The position numbers were made by a program, and so were the translations under genes. A stretch of DNA of 64,000 nt, from positions 310,001 to 374,000 of the forward strand of contig NZ_JAINVX010000005.1 of NCBI RefSeq assembly GCF_019880635.1, read 5' to 3'. The notes below the pieces were generated by a model. The model was not told where the DNA came from and did no database searches. It worked only from the letters and a program-made list of their open reading frames with translations. Of the stretch, positions 35,122 to 43,906 are shown in pieces; position 1 is the stretch's first letter; each line of letters starts with the position of its first letter. This DNA is from Hanstruepera marina (GTDB lineage Bacteria; Bacteroidota; Bacteroidia; Flavobacteriales; Flavobacteriaceae).

Positions 35122-37072
35122 TAGCAGGTATCGTTATGGTTTGGTTTTGAGCTTCTACTGGTTTGTTAACTGTCTCTAGTTTTTCTGGCAAATCAATTAA
35201 TTGATATTGAGATTCGGCATTGATTTTAAATGGCTCTCTAGAAAACGGTTTTTGATATTCATTTTCTAGACTATGTGTTAAAACCCAATTTTCTAAATCA
35301 GTTCTACTGATTTTATCATTAATATATTTCTCAATCATTAAACTGGCTATTCTACCAGCAAATCGAGCACCATAATATCCGTTTTCAACAAATACAGCTA
35401 TGGCTATTTTGGGATTGTCTTTTGGAGCAAAAGCCACAAATATGGAATGGTCTGTTAATTGCGTACGCTGACCATCAATTACTGTGAAATTCTCTGCAGT
35501 ACCTGTTTTGCCACAAATTTCAATACCAGGTACTTGCAAAAAGTGAGCTGTTCCTTTATTGTAAACATCATATAAGCCTTGAATTACAGGCTCAAAATGA
35601 TTTTCATTTATTGTTGTTTGATGTTTGGTTACAAAATCTTTATTTATTTCTTGACCTTCAATATCTTTTATAATATGTGGTGTGTAATAGTAGCCTCTGT
35701 TGGCAATGGCAGCAGTCATATTTGCTAGATGAATAGGAGTTACTTGAATCTCACCTTGACCTATAGCATTTGAAATTATTGTTGTAGCTCCCCAATTAAA
35801 ATCTGGGTACCACTTGTCGTAATAAGCCCCATCGGGTATGTTTCCTTTTTTTCCAATAGGTAAATCGGTGCCTAAATATTGTCCTAAACCAAAGCTTTTT
35901 ATATGATTACTCCAAATATCCATGGCTTTATGAGAATCATCATATTTATCTACTGTTTTTCTGAAAGCATTGGCGAAATAGGAGTTGCAAGATTTTGCAA
36001 TACCTAAATTTAGACTACGTCTGCCACCGCCACAGTGGCAGCCCATTTTTCCGTTTCGTCCATAATGATAAACACCTGAACAACTTACAGCAGTTTCAGT
36101 AGTAATAACACCTTCTTGTAAAGCTGTTAAAGCTACAAGTGCTTTAAACGGTGATCCTGGTTCGTGCTCACGTAAAAGACTTTTGTCTATAAGGGGTAAA
36201 TGAATACTATCGTTATGGAGTTTGGTGTAGTTTCTTGACCGTTTTCTTCCAACCAAAAGGTTTGGGTTGTATGATGGCGCAGAAACTAATGTTAAAATTT
36301 CACCAGTCGATGGTTCTATGGCAACGATACCTCCTTTTTTATTTTTCATTAGCCATTCGCCATACTCCTGTAATTTGGAATCAATAGTGATAGTAATGTC
36401 TTTGCCTTGTTGAGGTAAGGTGTCAAATTTTCCCTCCTTGTAAGGGCCAATGTCACGATTAAATCGGTCTTTTTGAATAAATTTAATGCCTTTAACGCCA
36501 CGTAGTTCTTCTTCATAAGATAATTCTACACCTTGTTTGCCAATTAAATCACCCATTTTATAGTAAGGCGATTTTTCAATTTGACTTTGGGTAACTTCGG
36601 CTATAAAACCCAAAACATTGGCTGCGTATTGTGTTTGGTAATCGCGCAATAATCGTTTTTGTATGTAGAACCCTTCATATTTACGCATTTTTTCCTGAAG
36701 CACAGCATAGTCTTCCTTTGACAAATGCGGAATAAAGACATAAGGTAAACGCGGTGAGTACCTATATGCTTTTTCGTAAGTTTTTATAAACTGTTCCTTG
36801 GTTATCTTTAAAAGTGAGCAAAATTCAGCAGTATCTAATGGTTTAACTTCTCTTGGAATAACCATAACATCGTAAGACGGTTGGTTGCCTACCAAAAGCT
36901 TCCCATTTCTGTCATAAACAAAACCACGTTTAGGGTAATCATATACTTTTCTAATGGCATTATCCTCATACAAATTATGAGCTGATGAGGTGTAAACTTG
37001 TAAATAAAATAGACGCCCAATAAAGGTGAGACCTACAATTATTATTAAAAAGAAAAGTAAAAGTTGTCGCAT
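35105..37072 (-). CDS. mrdA: Penicillin-binding protein 2 (peptidoglycan transpeptidase)
   Basis: Cell-elongation transpeptidase of 655 residues, anchored by one N-terminal helix (about 3-20). A dimerisation domain is followed by the transpeptidase with SPFK (S307, K310), SCN (361-363) and a KTG near residue 550 (GKTGTAENF). Unusual: a Cys/His group C331, C345, H346, C347 and C362 surrounds the SxN motif (GKMGCHCGGGRR), which could bind a metal. The C-terminal tail after about residue 620 is low-complexity and Gln/Pro-rich. It overlaps rodA by 17 bases and mreD by one base. Confidence 0.94.
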   Translation of the reverse strand: MRQLLLFFLIIIVGLTFIGRLFYLQVYTSSAHNLYEDNAIRKVYDYPKRGFVYDRNGKLLVGNQPSYDVMVIPREVKPLDTAEFCSLLKITKEQFIKTYEKAYRYSPRLPYVFIPHLSKEDYAVLQEKMRKYEGFYIQKRLLRDYQTQYAANVLGFIAEVTQSQIEKSPYYKMGDLIGKQGVELSYEEELRGVKGIKFIQKDRFNRDIGPYKEGKFDTLPQQGKDITITIDSKLQEYGEWLMKNKKGGIVAIEPSTGEILTLVSAPSYNPNLLVGRKRSRNYTKLHNDSIHLPLIDKSLLREHEPGSPFKALVALTALQEGVITTETAVSCSGVYHYGRNGKMGCHCGGGRRSLNLGIAKSCNSYFANAFRKTVDKYDDSHKAMDIWSNHIKSFGLGQYLGTDLPIGKKGNIPDGAYYDKWYPDFNWGATTIISNAIGQGEIQVTPIHLANMTAAIANRGYYYTPHIIKDIEGQEINKDFVTKHQTTINENHFEPVIQGLYDVYNKGTAHFLQVPGIEICGKTGTAENFTVIDGQRTQLTDHSIFVAFAPKDNPKIAIAVFVENGYYGARFAGRIASLMIEKYINDKISRTDLENWVLTHSLENEYQKPFSREPFKINAESQYQLIDLPEKLETVNKPVEAQNQTITIPANETNR

Positions 37073-37575
37073 TATTTTTTTCTACTAAAAATGACAGTTG
37101 TAATTACGCATAAGAGTAAGGTAAATATACCAGAAAACAACGTTTTTTTAAGCACTAAAAGTATATTGCTTAAGTTAAAAATTTCTAGCGAAAATAAAAT
37201 GAGATGATGTATAAATATTATTATTATAAAATAGATGACTTTGGCACCAAAGTCAACCTGTTTGAATTTTATAGTTTGATGTTCATATATTGATCCAAAA
37301 CAAAATTTTAGAATAACTGGTCTTATAAATGCAATAGTAACCGATGCAGCAGCATGAACGCCTCCTGAGTCTGAAAATAAATCTATTGATAAACCCAATA
37401 AGAAGCTTAAAAAAATAAACGCAATTCGGTTGTTGTTAATTGGGAAAAGGCAAATAAAAATAACGTATAAATACGGATTAATATCCCCTAAAAAATTGAT
37501 ATGGTTAAGTACGGCAACCTGTAATAAAACCAACGCAATAAACTGAATTGTATGTGAGATAATGGTATTATTCAT
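37072..37575 (-). CDS. mreD: Rod shape-determining protein MreD
   Basis: Small inner-membrane protein (167 residues, about five helices) of the Mre complex. Recognition rests on length, hydrophobicity, the motifs YLYVIFICLFPI and GLSIDLFSDSGGVHAAAS, and its place between mreC and mrdA. It overlaps mreC by eight bases and mrdA by one, so all are translated from one message. Confidence 0.9.
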   Translation of the reverse strand: MNNTIISHTIQFIALVLLQVAVLNHINFLGDINPYLYVIFICLFPINNNRIAFIFLSFLLGLSIDLFSDSGGVHAAASVTIAFIRPVILKFCFGSIYEHQTIKFKQVDFGAKVIYFIIIIFIHHLILFSLEIFNLSNILLVLKKTLFSGIFTLLLCVITTVIFSRKK

Positions 37576-38383
37576 TATTCAGTAGGTTGTTTATTTCTTT
37601 CCTATCTGTATTTTCTATAATATACACATGTTCTATATTGGTCATGTCATTGAACAAATTAACTTCAATGGTGTAGAAATTTTCAGCCGAATCTAAATTG
37701 AAGGTTTCAATGGTGCCAATAGGAATCCCTTTCGGGAAAATTATTGAACGACCAGATGTAACAATGGTGTCTCCTTTTTTTAAGGGCGCTATTTTTGAAA
37801 TTTCATGTAATTGAACACGGTTTGGGTTTTTTGTGTCCCACTCCAAAGATCCAAAATGGTTGGTGTTTTTTAGTTGTGCACTAATTTTGATATTGGTGTT
37901 TAATACAGAGATAACAGTAGCATACTTGTTACTGGTTTCATCAACAATTCCTAAAATACCTTTTGAGGTTATTACGCCGAAATCTTGACTTATACTATCG
38001 TTTTTTCCTTTATTTAGAAGTAAAACGTTATTGGTTGACGCGTAACTGTTTTTAATGATTCTGGCAGGTGTAAATTTATAATTGCTTGAAAAACGCGTGC
38101 TATCAATAAAACCTTCTTGGGGTTTACCTGATGAGTTATAAAGCAGAGATTTTAAATAATTATTTTCTTCCTGAAGCAGTTCGTTTTGTGATTTTAAATT
38201 AAAAAACGATTGTATGTTATTGGCCGAATTGTAAATGCCACCCGTTAAAAAATTAGCTGAATTAATAAATCTGCTTTTGTGGTATGAATGAGACTGAATA
38301 GTGAAAACTAAAGACAGAAACAGTAAAAACAAATACAACAAAAACGTTTTGTTTCTTAAAAAGAAGTTTATAATTTGTTGCAT
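37568..38383 (-). CDS. mreC: Rod shape-determining protein MreC
   Basis: Periplasmic scaffold of the elongasome, 271 residues. One N-terminal membrane helix (about 13-28), a coiled coil (ELLQEENNYLKSLLYNS) and a two-lobed beta-barrel part with GKNDSISQDFGVITSKGILGIV and TIVTSGRSIIFPKGIPIGTIETF, typical of MreC. It begins ten bases after mreB and overlaps mreD by eight bases. Confidence 0.93.
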   Translation of the reverse strand: MQQIINFFLRNKTFLLYLFLLFLSLVFTIQSHSYHKSRFINSANFLTGGIYNSANNIQSFFNLKSQNELLQEENNYLKSLLYNSSGKPQEGFIDSTRFSSNYKFTPARIIKNSYASTNNVLLLNKGKNDSISQDFGVITSKGILGIVDETSNKYATVISVLNTNIKISAQLKNTNHFGSLEWDTKNPNRVQLHEISKIAPLKKGDTIVTSGRSIIFPKGIPIGTIETFNLDSAENFYTIEVNLFNDMTNIEHVYIIENTDRKEINNLLNNE

Positions 38384-38393
38384 GGTTTAAATG

Positions 38394-39422
38394 CTATTTT
38401 ATCAATACGCTTTTGTATTTAGATAAGTTTTTAAGTGTAATTCCCGTTCCGCGAACTACTGCCCGTAAAGGGTCTTCAGCAATATAAACAGGTAAATCCG
38501 TTTTTTGAGATAATCGTTTATCAAGCCCACGAAGCATAGATCCGCCTCCAGCTAAATAAATACCTGTATTATAAATATCAGCAGCTAATTCAGGAGGTGT
38601 TTGCGATAAAGTTTCCATGACAGCATCTTCAATACGTAAAATAGATTTATCTAAAGCTTTGGCAATTTCGCGGTATGATATAGAAACCTGTTTAGGTTTA
38701 CCAGTTAACAGATCACGACCTTGAACGCTCATGTCTTCTGGTGGCAATTCTAAATCTTCAGTTGCCGCACCAATTTGGATTTTTATTTTTTCGGCAGTAC
38801 GCTCACCAACATATAAATTGTGTTGCGTACGCATATAGTATATGATATCGTTTGTAAACACATCACCAGCAATTTTTACCGACTTATCACAGACGATGCC
38901 GCCAAGAGCAATAACGGCAATTTCCGTAGTTCCTCCACCTATATCAACAATCATGTTTCCTTTAGGTTGCATGATGTCTACACCAATACCAATGGCAGCA
39001 GCCATAGGCTCGTGAATTAAGTAAACCTCTTTACCGTTAACACGCTCGGCACTTTCTTTAACCGCTCGCATTTCTACTTCGGTAATACCAGAAGGAATAC
39101 AGATTACCATTCGTAGTGATGGTGGGAATAACTTCTTTTTAAGTGCAGGAATGTTTTTAATAAACATACTTATCATTTGCTCACTGGCATCAAAATCAGC
39201 AATTACACCATCTTTTAATGGCCTAATGGTTTTAATGTTTTCATGAGTTTTTCCCTGCATCATGCTGGCTTCTTTACCAACTGCAATAATTTTTCCTGAA
39301 ATTCGATCTCTGGCAACAATAGAGGGGCTATCTACAACCACCTTATCATTGTGGATGATAAGTGTATTGGCGGTTCCTAAATCGATTGCAATTTCTTCGG
39401 TTAAGAAGTCAAAAAATCCCAT
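38394..39422 (-). CDS. mreB: Rod shape-determining protein MreB (actin-like)
   Basis: Actin-like filament protein that positions wall synthesis. The 342-residue protein has the ATPase motifs EIAIDLGTANTLI (phosphate 1), IVDIGGGTTEIAVI (phosphate 2) and YLAGGGSMLRGLDKRL (adenosine). Standard length. It follows purH by 55 bases on the same strand with no clear terminator or promoter between, so it may be co-transcribed with purH. Confidence 0.96.
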   Translation of the reverse strand: MGFFDFLTEEIAIDLGTANTLIIHNDKVVVDSPSIVARDRISGKIIAVGKEASMMQGKTHENIKTIRPLKDGVIADFDASEQMISMFIKNIPALKKKLFPPSLRMVICIPSGITEVEMRAVKESAERVNGKEVYLIHEPMAAAIGIGVDIMQPKGNMIVDIGGGTTEIAVIALGGIVCDKSVKIAGDVFTNDIIYYMRTQHNLYVGERTAEKIKIQIGAATEDLELPPEDMSVQGRDLLTGKPKQVSISYREIAKALDKSILRIEDAVMETLSQTPPELAADIYNTGIYLAGGGSMLRGLDKRLSQKTDLPVYIAEDPLRAVVRGTGITLKNLSKYKSVLIK

Positions 39423-39477
39423 GGGCTTTAAGTAAATTTTTGAGGTTAATTAAGTCTATCTCGTAAATGTAATAAAA

Positions 39478-41010
39478 TTAATGTTTAAAATGACGTGTTC
39501 CTGTAAATACCATAGCCATGTTATTATCATTGCAATAATCAATACTCAATTGGTCTTTTATAGAGCCGCCTGGTTGGATTACAGCTTTAATTCCTGCATT
39601 GTTGGCAATCTCAACACAATCTGGAAATGGAAAAAACGCATCGCTGGCCATAACAGCTCCTTTTAAGTCAAAATTAAAAGATTGCGCTTTGTGAATGGCT
39701 TGGTTAAGTGCGTCAACGCGGCTGGTTTGACCAGTTCCGCTTGCGCATAATTGTTTGTTTTTTGTCAATACTATGGTGTTAGATTTGGTGTGCTTGCAAA
39801 TTTTGGATGCAAAAATCAAATCTTCTAACTCACTTTCTGTTGGTTTATTGTTTGTGGCATGAGATAAATTTTCAATACTGTCCGTTTTATTGTCTCTATC
39901 TTGAACTAAAACACCATTAAGGCAGGTTCTAACTGTAGTCTGTGGGAGTTCGATATCTTTTAAAACCAAAAGAATTCGATTCTTTTTCCCTTTTAAAATC
40001 TCTAATGCTTCATCAGAAAAAGATGGTGCAATAACAACTTCGCAGAAGAGTTTATGGATTTCACTGGCTGTTGTTTCGTCAATTTCAGTGTTGGCAATTA
40101 AAATACCGCCAAATGCTGAAACAGGGTCGCCAGCCAATGCATCAACATAAGCCTTGGAAATAGAGTCGCGTTGAGCAAAACCACAAGCATTGTTATGCTT
40201 TAAAATAGCAAAAGTTGGCGCTTCACCTTTAAATTCTAACATTAAATTAACTGCTGCGTCAACGTCAAGTAGGTTATTGTAGCTTAATTCTTTACCATGA
40301 AGTTTGGTAAACATGGCATCAAAATCACCAAAGAAAAAACCACGTTGGTGTGGGTTTTCACCATATCGTAAAACCTGACCTTTTTGTTCGCTTATTTTTA
40401 AACTGGCTATATCGTGATTACTGTTGAAATAATTAAAAATAGCAGAGTCGTAATGTGAAGATACATTAAAAGACTTGGCTGCAAAACGCTTGCGGTCTTC
40501 TTCAGAAGTCTCTCCGTTTTTAGTTTCTAATAGTTCTAAAAATTCGCTGTAATCTTCTACTGAAGATACGCATACAACATCAGCATAATTTTTAGCTGCA
40601 GCTCGAATTAATGAAATACCACCTATATCAATTTTTTCAATAATGTCCTGATTGCTTGCTCCAGAAGCAACAGTTTTTTCAAAAGGGTATAAATCAACAA
40701 TTACTAAATCAATTTGCGGAATATCAAAATCTGCTAATTCAGCCACATCACTCTCATTGTTTTGGCGATTTAAAATACCTCCAAATACTTTTGGATGTAA
40801 GGTTTTAACACGGCCACCTAAAATAGAAGGGTAGGATGTAACGTCTTCAACTGGTACAACTGGAATACCAAGATCTTTTATAAACCTTTCTGTTCCACCT
40901 GTTGAATAAATAGTGACATTTTGTTGGTGTAATGTTTTAACAATTGGCTCTAATCCGTCTTTACTAAAAACTGAAATTAAGGCTGATTTAATGGTTTTGT
41001 TGTTGCTCAT
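39478..41010 (-). CDS. purH: Bifunctional AICAR transformylase / IMP cyclohydrolase
   Basis: Last two steps of purine synthesis. From ATG 41010 the protein has 510 residues. The N-terminal MGS-like IMP cyclohydrolase part reads SALISVFSKDGL, STGGTERFI and GRVKTLHPKVFGGIL. The C-terminal AICAR transformylase part has ILKHNNACGFA, DPVSAFGGI and AVIQPGGSIKD. The in-frame extension to 41052 adds residues unlike the family and includes the promoter box, so the shorter start is preferred. It heads the purH-mre-mrdA-rodA direction of transcription. Confidence 0.95.
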   Translation of the reverse strand: MSNNKTIKSALISVFSKDGLEPIVKTLHQQNVTIYSTGGTERFIKDLGIPVVPVEDVTSYPSILGGRVKTLHPKVFGGILNRQNNESDVAELADFDIPQIDLVIVDLYPFEKTVASGASNQDIIEKIDIGGISLIRAAAKNYADVVCVSSVEDYSEFLELLETKNGETSEEDRKRFAAKSFNVSSHYDSAIFNYFNSNHDIASLKISEQKGQVLRYGENPHQRGFFFGDFDAMFTKLHGKELSYNNLLDVDAAVNLMLEFKGEAPTFAILKHNNACGFAQRDSISKAYVDALAGDPVSAFGGILIANTEIDETTASEIHKLFCEVVIAPSFSDEALEILKGKKNRILLVLKDIELPQTTVRTCLNGVLVQDRDNKTDSIENLSHATNNKPTESELEDLIFASKICKHTKSNTIVLTKNKQLCASGTGQTSRVDALNQAIHKAQSFNFDLKGAVMASDAFFPFPDCVEIANNAGIKAVIQPGGSIKDQLSIDYCNDNNMAMVFTGTRHFKH

Positions 41011-41034
41011 TTTTGATGTGTTGTTATATGGATG

Positions 41035-41042
41035 CAAAAGTA
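41035..41042 (-). promoter_or_regulatory. Candidate -7 box for purH
   Basis: The minus strand reads TACTTTTG, an exact TAnnTTTG match, 24 bases upstream of the purH ATG at 41010. No good -33 TTG. It supports the start at 41010. Confidence 0.45.
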
Positions 41043-41121
41043 GGTAATTCAATCAAAAATTGAAGCTTAAAAACAAAGCAAATGCTCGATTTTTTTAACT
41101 TAAAGTGGAAGTTATTAACAA

Positions 41122-41577
41122 CTATAAAATCGAGGAGACCTTTTTACAAACAAATTCCAAAAAGCGCTCGTCAGCTTCTGTAAAAGGATCTGGTGTGTTT
41201 GAGTCGATATCTATTTGCCCAATGTTTAGTCCGTTAACAAAAATTGGGACAACAATTTCTGCTTTTACAGTAATGCTACATGCAATGTAATTGTCTTGAG
41301 CTGATACATCTGGAACTACAAAGTTCTGATTGCTGACAGCAACTTGCCCGCAAATGCCTTTGCCAAATGGAATGATTGTATGGTCTGTGGGCTCGCCAAT
41401 ATATGGTCCAAGTTTTAGCTCGTTTTTATCTCCGTTTTTAAAATAAAACCCTACCCAATTATAATATGGCACCTCTTTTTCAAGAAGTTGGCATACAGCT
41501 AAAAGTCTATCATTAACAGATAGTGAACTATCTGTTGTAATTTCTGTAACTAAAGGTTTTAGTTCTTGGAGCGTCAT
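41122..41577 (-). CDS. GAF-domain protein, probable free methionine-(R)-sulfoxide reductase
   Basis: The 151-residue single GAF domain resembles fRMsr (MsrC/YebR), which reduces free methionine-R-sulfoxide. Matching features are GKGICGQVA (C76), NYIACSITVKAEIVVPI (C100) and QIDIDSNTPDPFTEADERFLE. C100 aligns with the catalytic Cys of the family, and C76 would be a resolving Cys. Start ATG 41577 is sensible and the length is usual (about 150-165). It lies upstream of purH and divergent from xrtF. Confidence 0.82.
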   Translation of the reverse strand: MTLQELKPLVTEITTDSSLSVNDRLLAVCQLLEKEVPYYNWVGFYFKNGDKNELKLGPYIGEPTDHTIIPFGKGICGQVAVSNQNFVVPDVSAQDNYIACSITVKAEIVVPIFVNGLNIGQIDIDSNTPDPFTEADERFLEFVCKKVSSIL

Positions 41578-41667
41578 TGTTTAAAAGTTTAAACAAAAGT
41601 ATTTAAAAAGCACGAATACATAGGTTAATTTTATATAAATTTAACTACAATTTTAGGTGTATTTTTT

Positions 41668-42219
41668 TTGAAAAAACTAATTAGCAAATATAAGTCGGTC
41701 ATAAAATTTATTTTCAGTTTTTTATTGGTGTATTCTGTACTCACTATTACTTATAAATTCTATTTGCAGTTATCAACTGGTGAAAAATATTACCCAGATT
41801 ATATGACATATATTGTTGCTCAACAGAGTGCAGATTTATTGCATGATTTGGATTATAGGGCGCAGGTAATTCCACATCCAAATGAAGCCTCAATTAAGTT
41901 GATTATTAATGAAAAATATGTTGCGCGTGTCATAGAAGGATGTAACTCGGTAAGTGTTATAATTTTGTTTGTTTCATTTGTTATTGCTTTTTCTGGTCAT
42001 TTTAAAGTTACGGTTTTATATATTTTTGCAGGAAGTGTATTGATTTACATTGCTAATTTATTTCGAGTGGTAATCTTGTCTATTGGCTTATATCATTACC
42101 CATGGCGAAAAGACATTTTGCACACGGTTATTTTTCCTGGAATTATTTATGGAATGGTTTGTTTATTATGGGTATTTTGGGTCAATCGTTTTTCTAATAT
42201 AAAAAAGGTTAATGACTAA
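41668..42219 (+). CDS. xrtF: Exosortase family protein XrtF
   Basis: Inner-membrane transpeptidase-like protein that processes C-terminally tagged exported proteins in Flavobacteriia. The 183-residue, multi-helix protein has the exosortase triad C92 (IEGCNSVSV), R133 (ANLFRVVIL) and H152 (DILHTVIFPG). The start is TTG 41668 (MKKLISKYKS); no ATG lies at a suitable position, the first being residue 46 inside the family domain. It overlaps the next gene by eight bases, which encodes its usual partner. No substrate with a matching sorting tag was seen here. Confidence 0.9.
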   Translation: MKKLISKYKSVIKFIFSFLLVYSVLTITYKFYLQLSTGEKYYPDYMTYIVAQQSADLLHDLDYRAQVIPHPNEASIKLIINEKYVARVIEGCNSVSVIILFVSFVIAFSGHFKVTVLYIFAGSVLIYIANLFRVVILSIGLYHYPWRKDILHTVIFPGIIYGMVCLLWVFWVNRFSNIKKVND

Positions 42220-42640
42220 AGCTCTCAAATATATAAGTTTAGTCTTGCTCTTTGGACTGTTGATCTTAATACGTGTATTTGAGGAGCAATTATTCTACGA
42301 CCCATATTTGGCGTTTTTTAAAAATGACTATTTGTATATAGATTCACCTAGACAGGAAGTATTTAAACTAACATTATTTACAACGTTACGCTATGTTATG
42401 AATACTATAATTTCGCTCGGTATTTTGTTTGTTTTGTTTAAGGATTTAGGAGTGCTAAAATTTGCAACCCTTATTTATGTAATAGCTTATGTCACCCTTA
42501 TAACTTTGTTTTTGTATTTTGTAATTAACCCTAAACAATCTGACTATTATTTATTTTTTAATACGCGTAGATTCCTAATTCAACCTGTTATATTACTGCT
42601 CCTTATTCCAGCATTTTACTATCACCAGCAACGAGCTTAA
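42212..42640 (+). CDS. Exosortase F system-associated protein
   Basis: Small hydrophobic protein of 142 residues with four predicted membrane helices and an N-terminal YISLVLLFGLLILIRVFEEQLFYDPYLAFF segment (stretches 8-26 and on) typical of the XrtF partner family. It is always found next to xrtF as I know the family. It overlaps xrtF by eight bases. Function is unknown, probably an assembly or regulatory subunit. Confidence 0.82.
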   Translation: MTKALKYISLVLLFGLLILIRVFEEQLFYDPYLAFFKNDYLYIDSPRQEVFKLTLFTTLRYVMNTIISLGILFVLFKDLGVLKFATLIYVIAYVTLITLFLYFVINPKQSDYYLFFNTRRFLIQPVILLLLIPAFYYHQQRA

Positions 42641-42684
42641 GTGTTAATAGTATTTTAAATTATCCCCAAGTGTGCGATTTTTTG

Positions 42685-42692
42685 TAAATTTG
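42685..42692 (+). promoter_or_regulatory. Candidate -7 box very close to the HYC_CC_PP start
   Basis: TAAATTTG matches TAnnTTTG exactly and ends seven bases before the ATG at 42700. Transcription would start at or next to the ATG, giving a leaderless or near-leaderless mRNA. No convincing -33 TTG is present. Confidence 0.5.
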
Positions 42693-42699
42693 CAATATA

Positions 42700-43110
42700 A
42701 TGAAAGACATAGTTCATAGAGTATTTTCGGTAGGCATGGCACTTTTAGTGTTGTTTTCAACGGTTTCTTTTACTGTTGAAAAACACTATTGTGGTGATGT
42801 TTTGGTAGATGTTTCTTTGTTTGCAGAAGTCCAAAAATGCGCTATGGAAGCTTATGAAATGGAGCAATCTTCAATAACTAAAAAAAGTTGTTGTAAAGAC
42901 ACGATTGATGTAGTTCAGGGACAGGATGAGCTTACAGTAAAGACCTTCGATGATCTTGAGTTTGAACAACAGGTTTTTCTTACAACTTTTTCATATTCTT
43001 ATTTAAACCTTTTTGAGGATTTACAGGAAAGGGAAATTTCTCACCAAGACTATTCCCCTCCCAACTTGGTTTACGACATACAGGTTCGTGACCAAGCCTT
43101 CTTAATTTGA
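42700..43110 (+). CDS. HYC_CC_PP family protein
   Basis: The 136-residue exported protein has a hydrophobic N-terminus (about 8-25) and the three family marks HYC (29-31), CC (64-65) and PP (120-121), plus C47 and H115. The spaced Cys and His residues suggest a metal-binding periplasmic protein. Function is not established. It heads the Cys-rich cassette that continues with the HMA-MauE protein, TonB receptor and a second HMA protein. Confidence 0.85.
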   Translation: MKDIVHRVFSVGMALLVLFSTVSFTVEKHYCGDVLVDVSLFAEVQKCAMEAYEMEQSSITKKSCCKDTIDVVQGQDELTVKTFDDLEFEQQVFLTTFSYSYLNLFEDLQEREISHQDYSPPNLVYDIQVRDQAFLI

Positions 43111-43114
43111 TTTT

Positions 43115-43158
43115 TTGAACAATTTTCGTGAAAACGGATAGAATAACTAATTGTTCAA
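43115..43158. repeat. 10-bp inverted repeat between the HYC and HMA-MauE genes
   Basis: TTGAACAATT (43115-43124) and AATTGTTCAA (43149-43158) are perfect inverted arms, separated by 24 bases, filling the gap between the two genes. It may be an mRNA hairpin or a regulator site for the metal cassette; no T run follows. Confidence 0.5.
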
Positions 43159-43177
43159 TCAATAAAATCAAATAAAA

Positions 43178-43906
43178 ATGACACATATATATACGGTTAC
43201 AGGTATGACCTGTAATAACTGTAGAGTAAAAGTTGAAAGTGCTCTACAACATGTTGCCAATATTGACACTGTTAAGGTGAATTTAGAAAATAGCGAAGCT
43301 ATAATTACCATGTCTCAACACATAGCAACTAAAACCTTGCAAGAGGCTTTATCTGACAAATATCAAATTTCAGAGAAACAGGAGATAAATGTATTTGCAT
43401 CTACTGTAAATCAAGAAGAAGAATCGGAGTTAAAACAATTATTTCCTTTGTTTTTAATTTTTGGCTACATCATTATTGCATCATTTCTGCTAAATAATAA
43501 TCCAATGGATTGGAGCAATTTTATGCTCGATTTTATGGGCTTGTTCTATATTGTTTTTAGCTTTTTTAAGCTATTGGATTTAAAGGGTTTCCCAGAATCA
43601 TTTAAAATGTATGATCCGTTGGCTAAAATATTTCCCGCTTATGGTTGGATATATCCTTTTGTGGAGGTAGTGCTAGGGTTGATGTTTTTCATGCGTTTTC
43701 AAATTCTTTTGGCATTAGTAATCACATTGGTGATTTTGGGAATTACAACTATTGGTGTAACAAAAACATTATTGGATAAAAAGAGTATTCAATGCGCATG
43801 TTTGGGAACTGCTTTAAAACTTCCGATGACCAAGGCCACATTTATAGAGAATACTGTCATGATAGTTATGGCGATTATAATGATATTTAAAACCTACTAC
43901 TCATGA
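43178..43906 (+). CDS. HMA domain fused to MauE/DoxX-like membrane domain
   Basis: A 242-residue fusion. Residues 1-68 are a ferredoxin-like heavy-metal-associated domain with the metal-binding loop GMTCNNC (C12, C15). Residues about 85-240 are a four-helix membrane domain of the MauE/DoxX type, with IQCACLG near the end. The HMA domain binds Cu(I) or Zn(II) in known proteins. The fusion suggests metal handover at, or redox work in, the inner membrane. It overlaps the TonB receptor gene by four bases. Confidence 0.85.
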   Translation: MTHIYTVTGMTCNNCRVKVESALQHVANIDTVKVNLENSEAIITMSQHIATKTLQEALSDKYQISEKQEINVFASTVNQEEESELKQLFPLFLIFGYIIIASFLLNNNPMDWSNFMLDFMGLFYIVFSFFKLLDLKGFPESFKMYDPLAKIFPAYGWIYPFVEVVLGLMFFMRFQILLALVITLVILGITTIGVTKTLLDKKSIQCACLGTALKLPMTKATFIENTVMIVMAIIMIFKTYYS

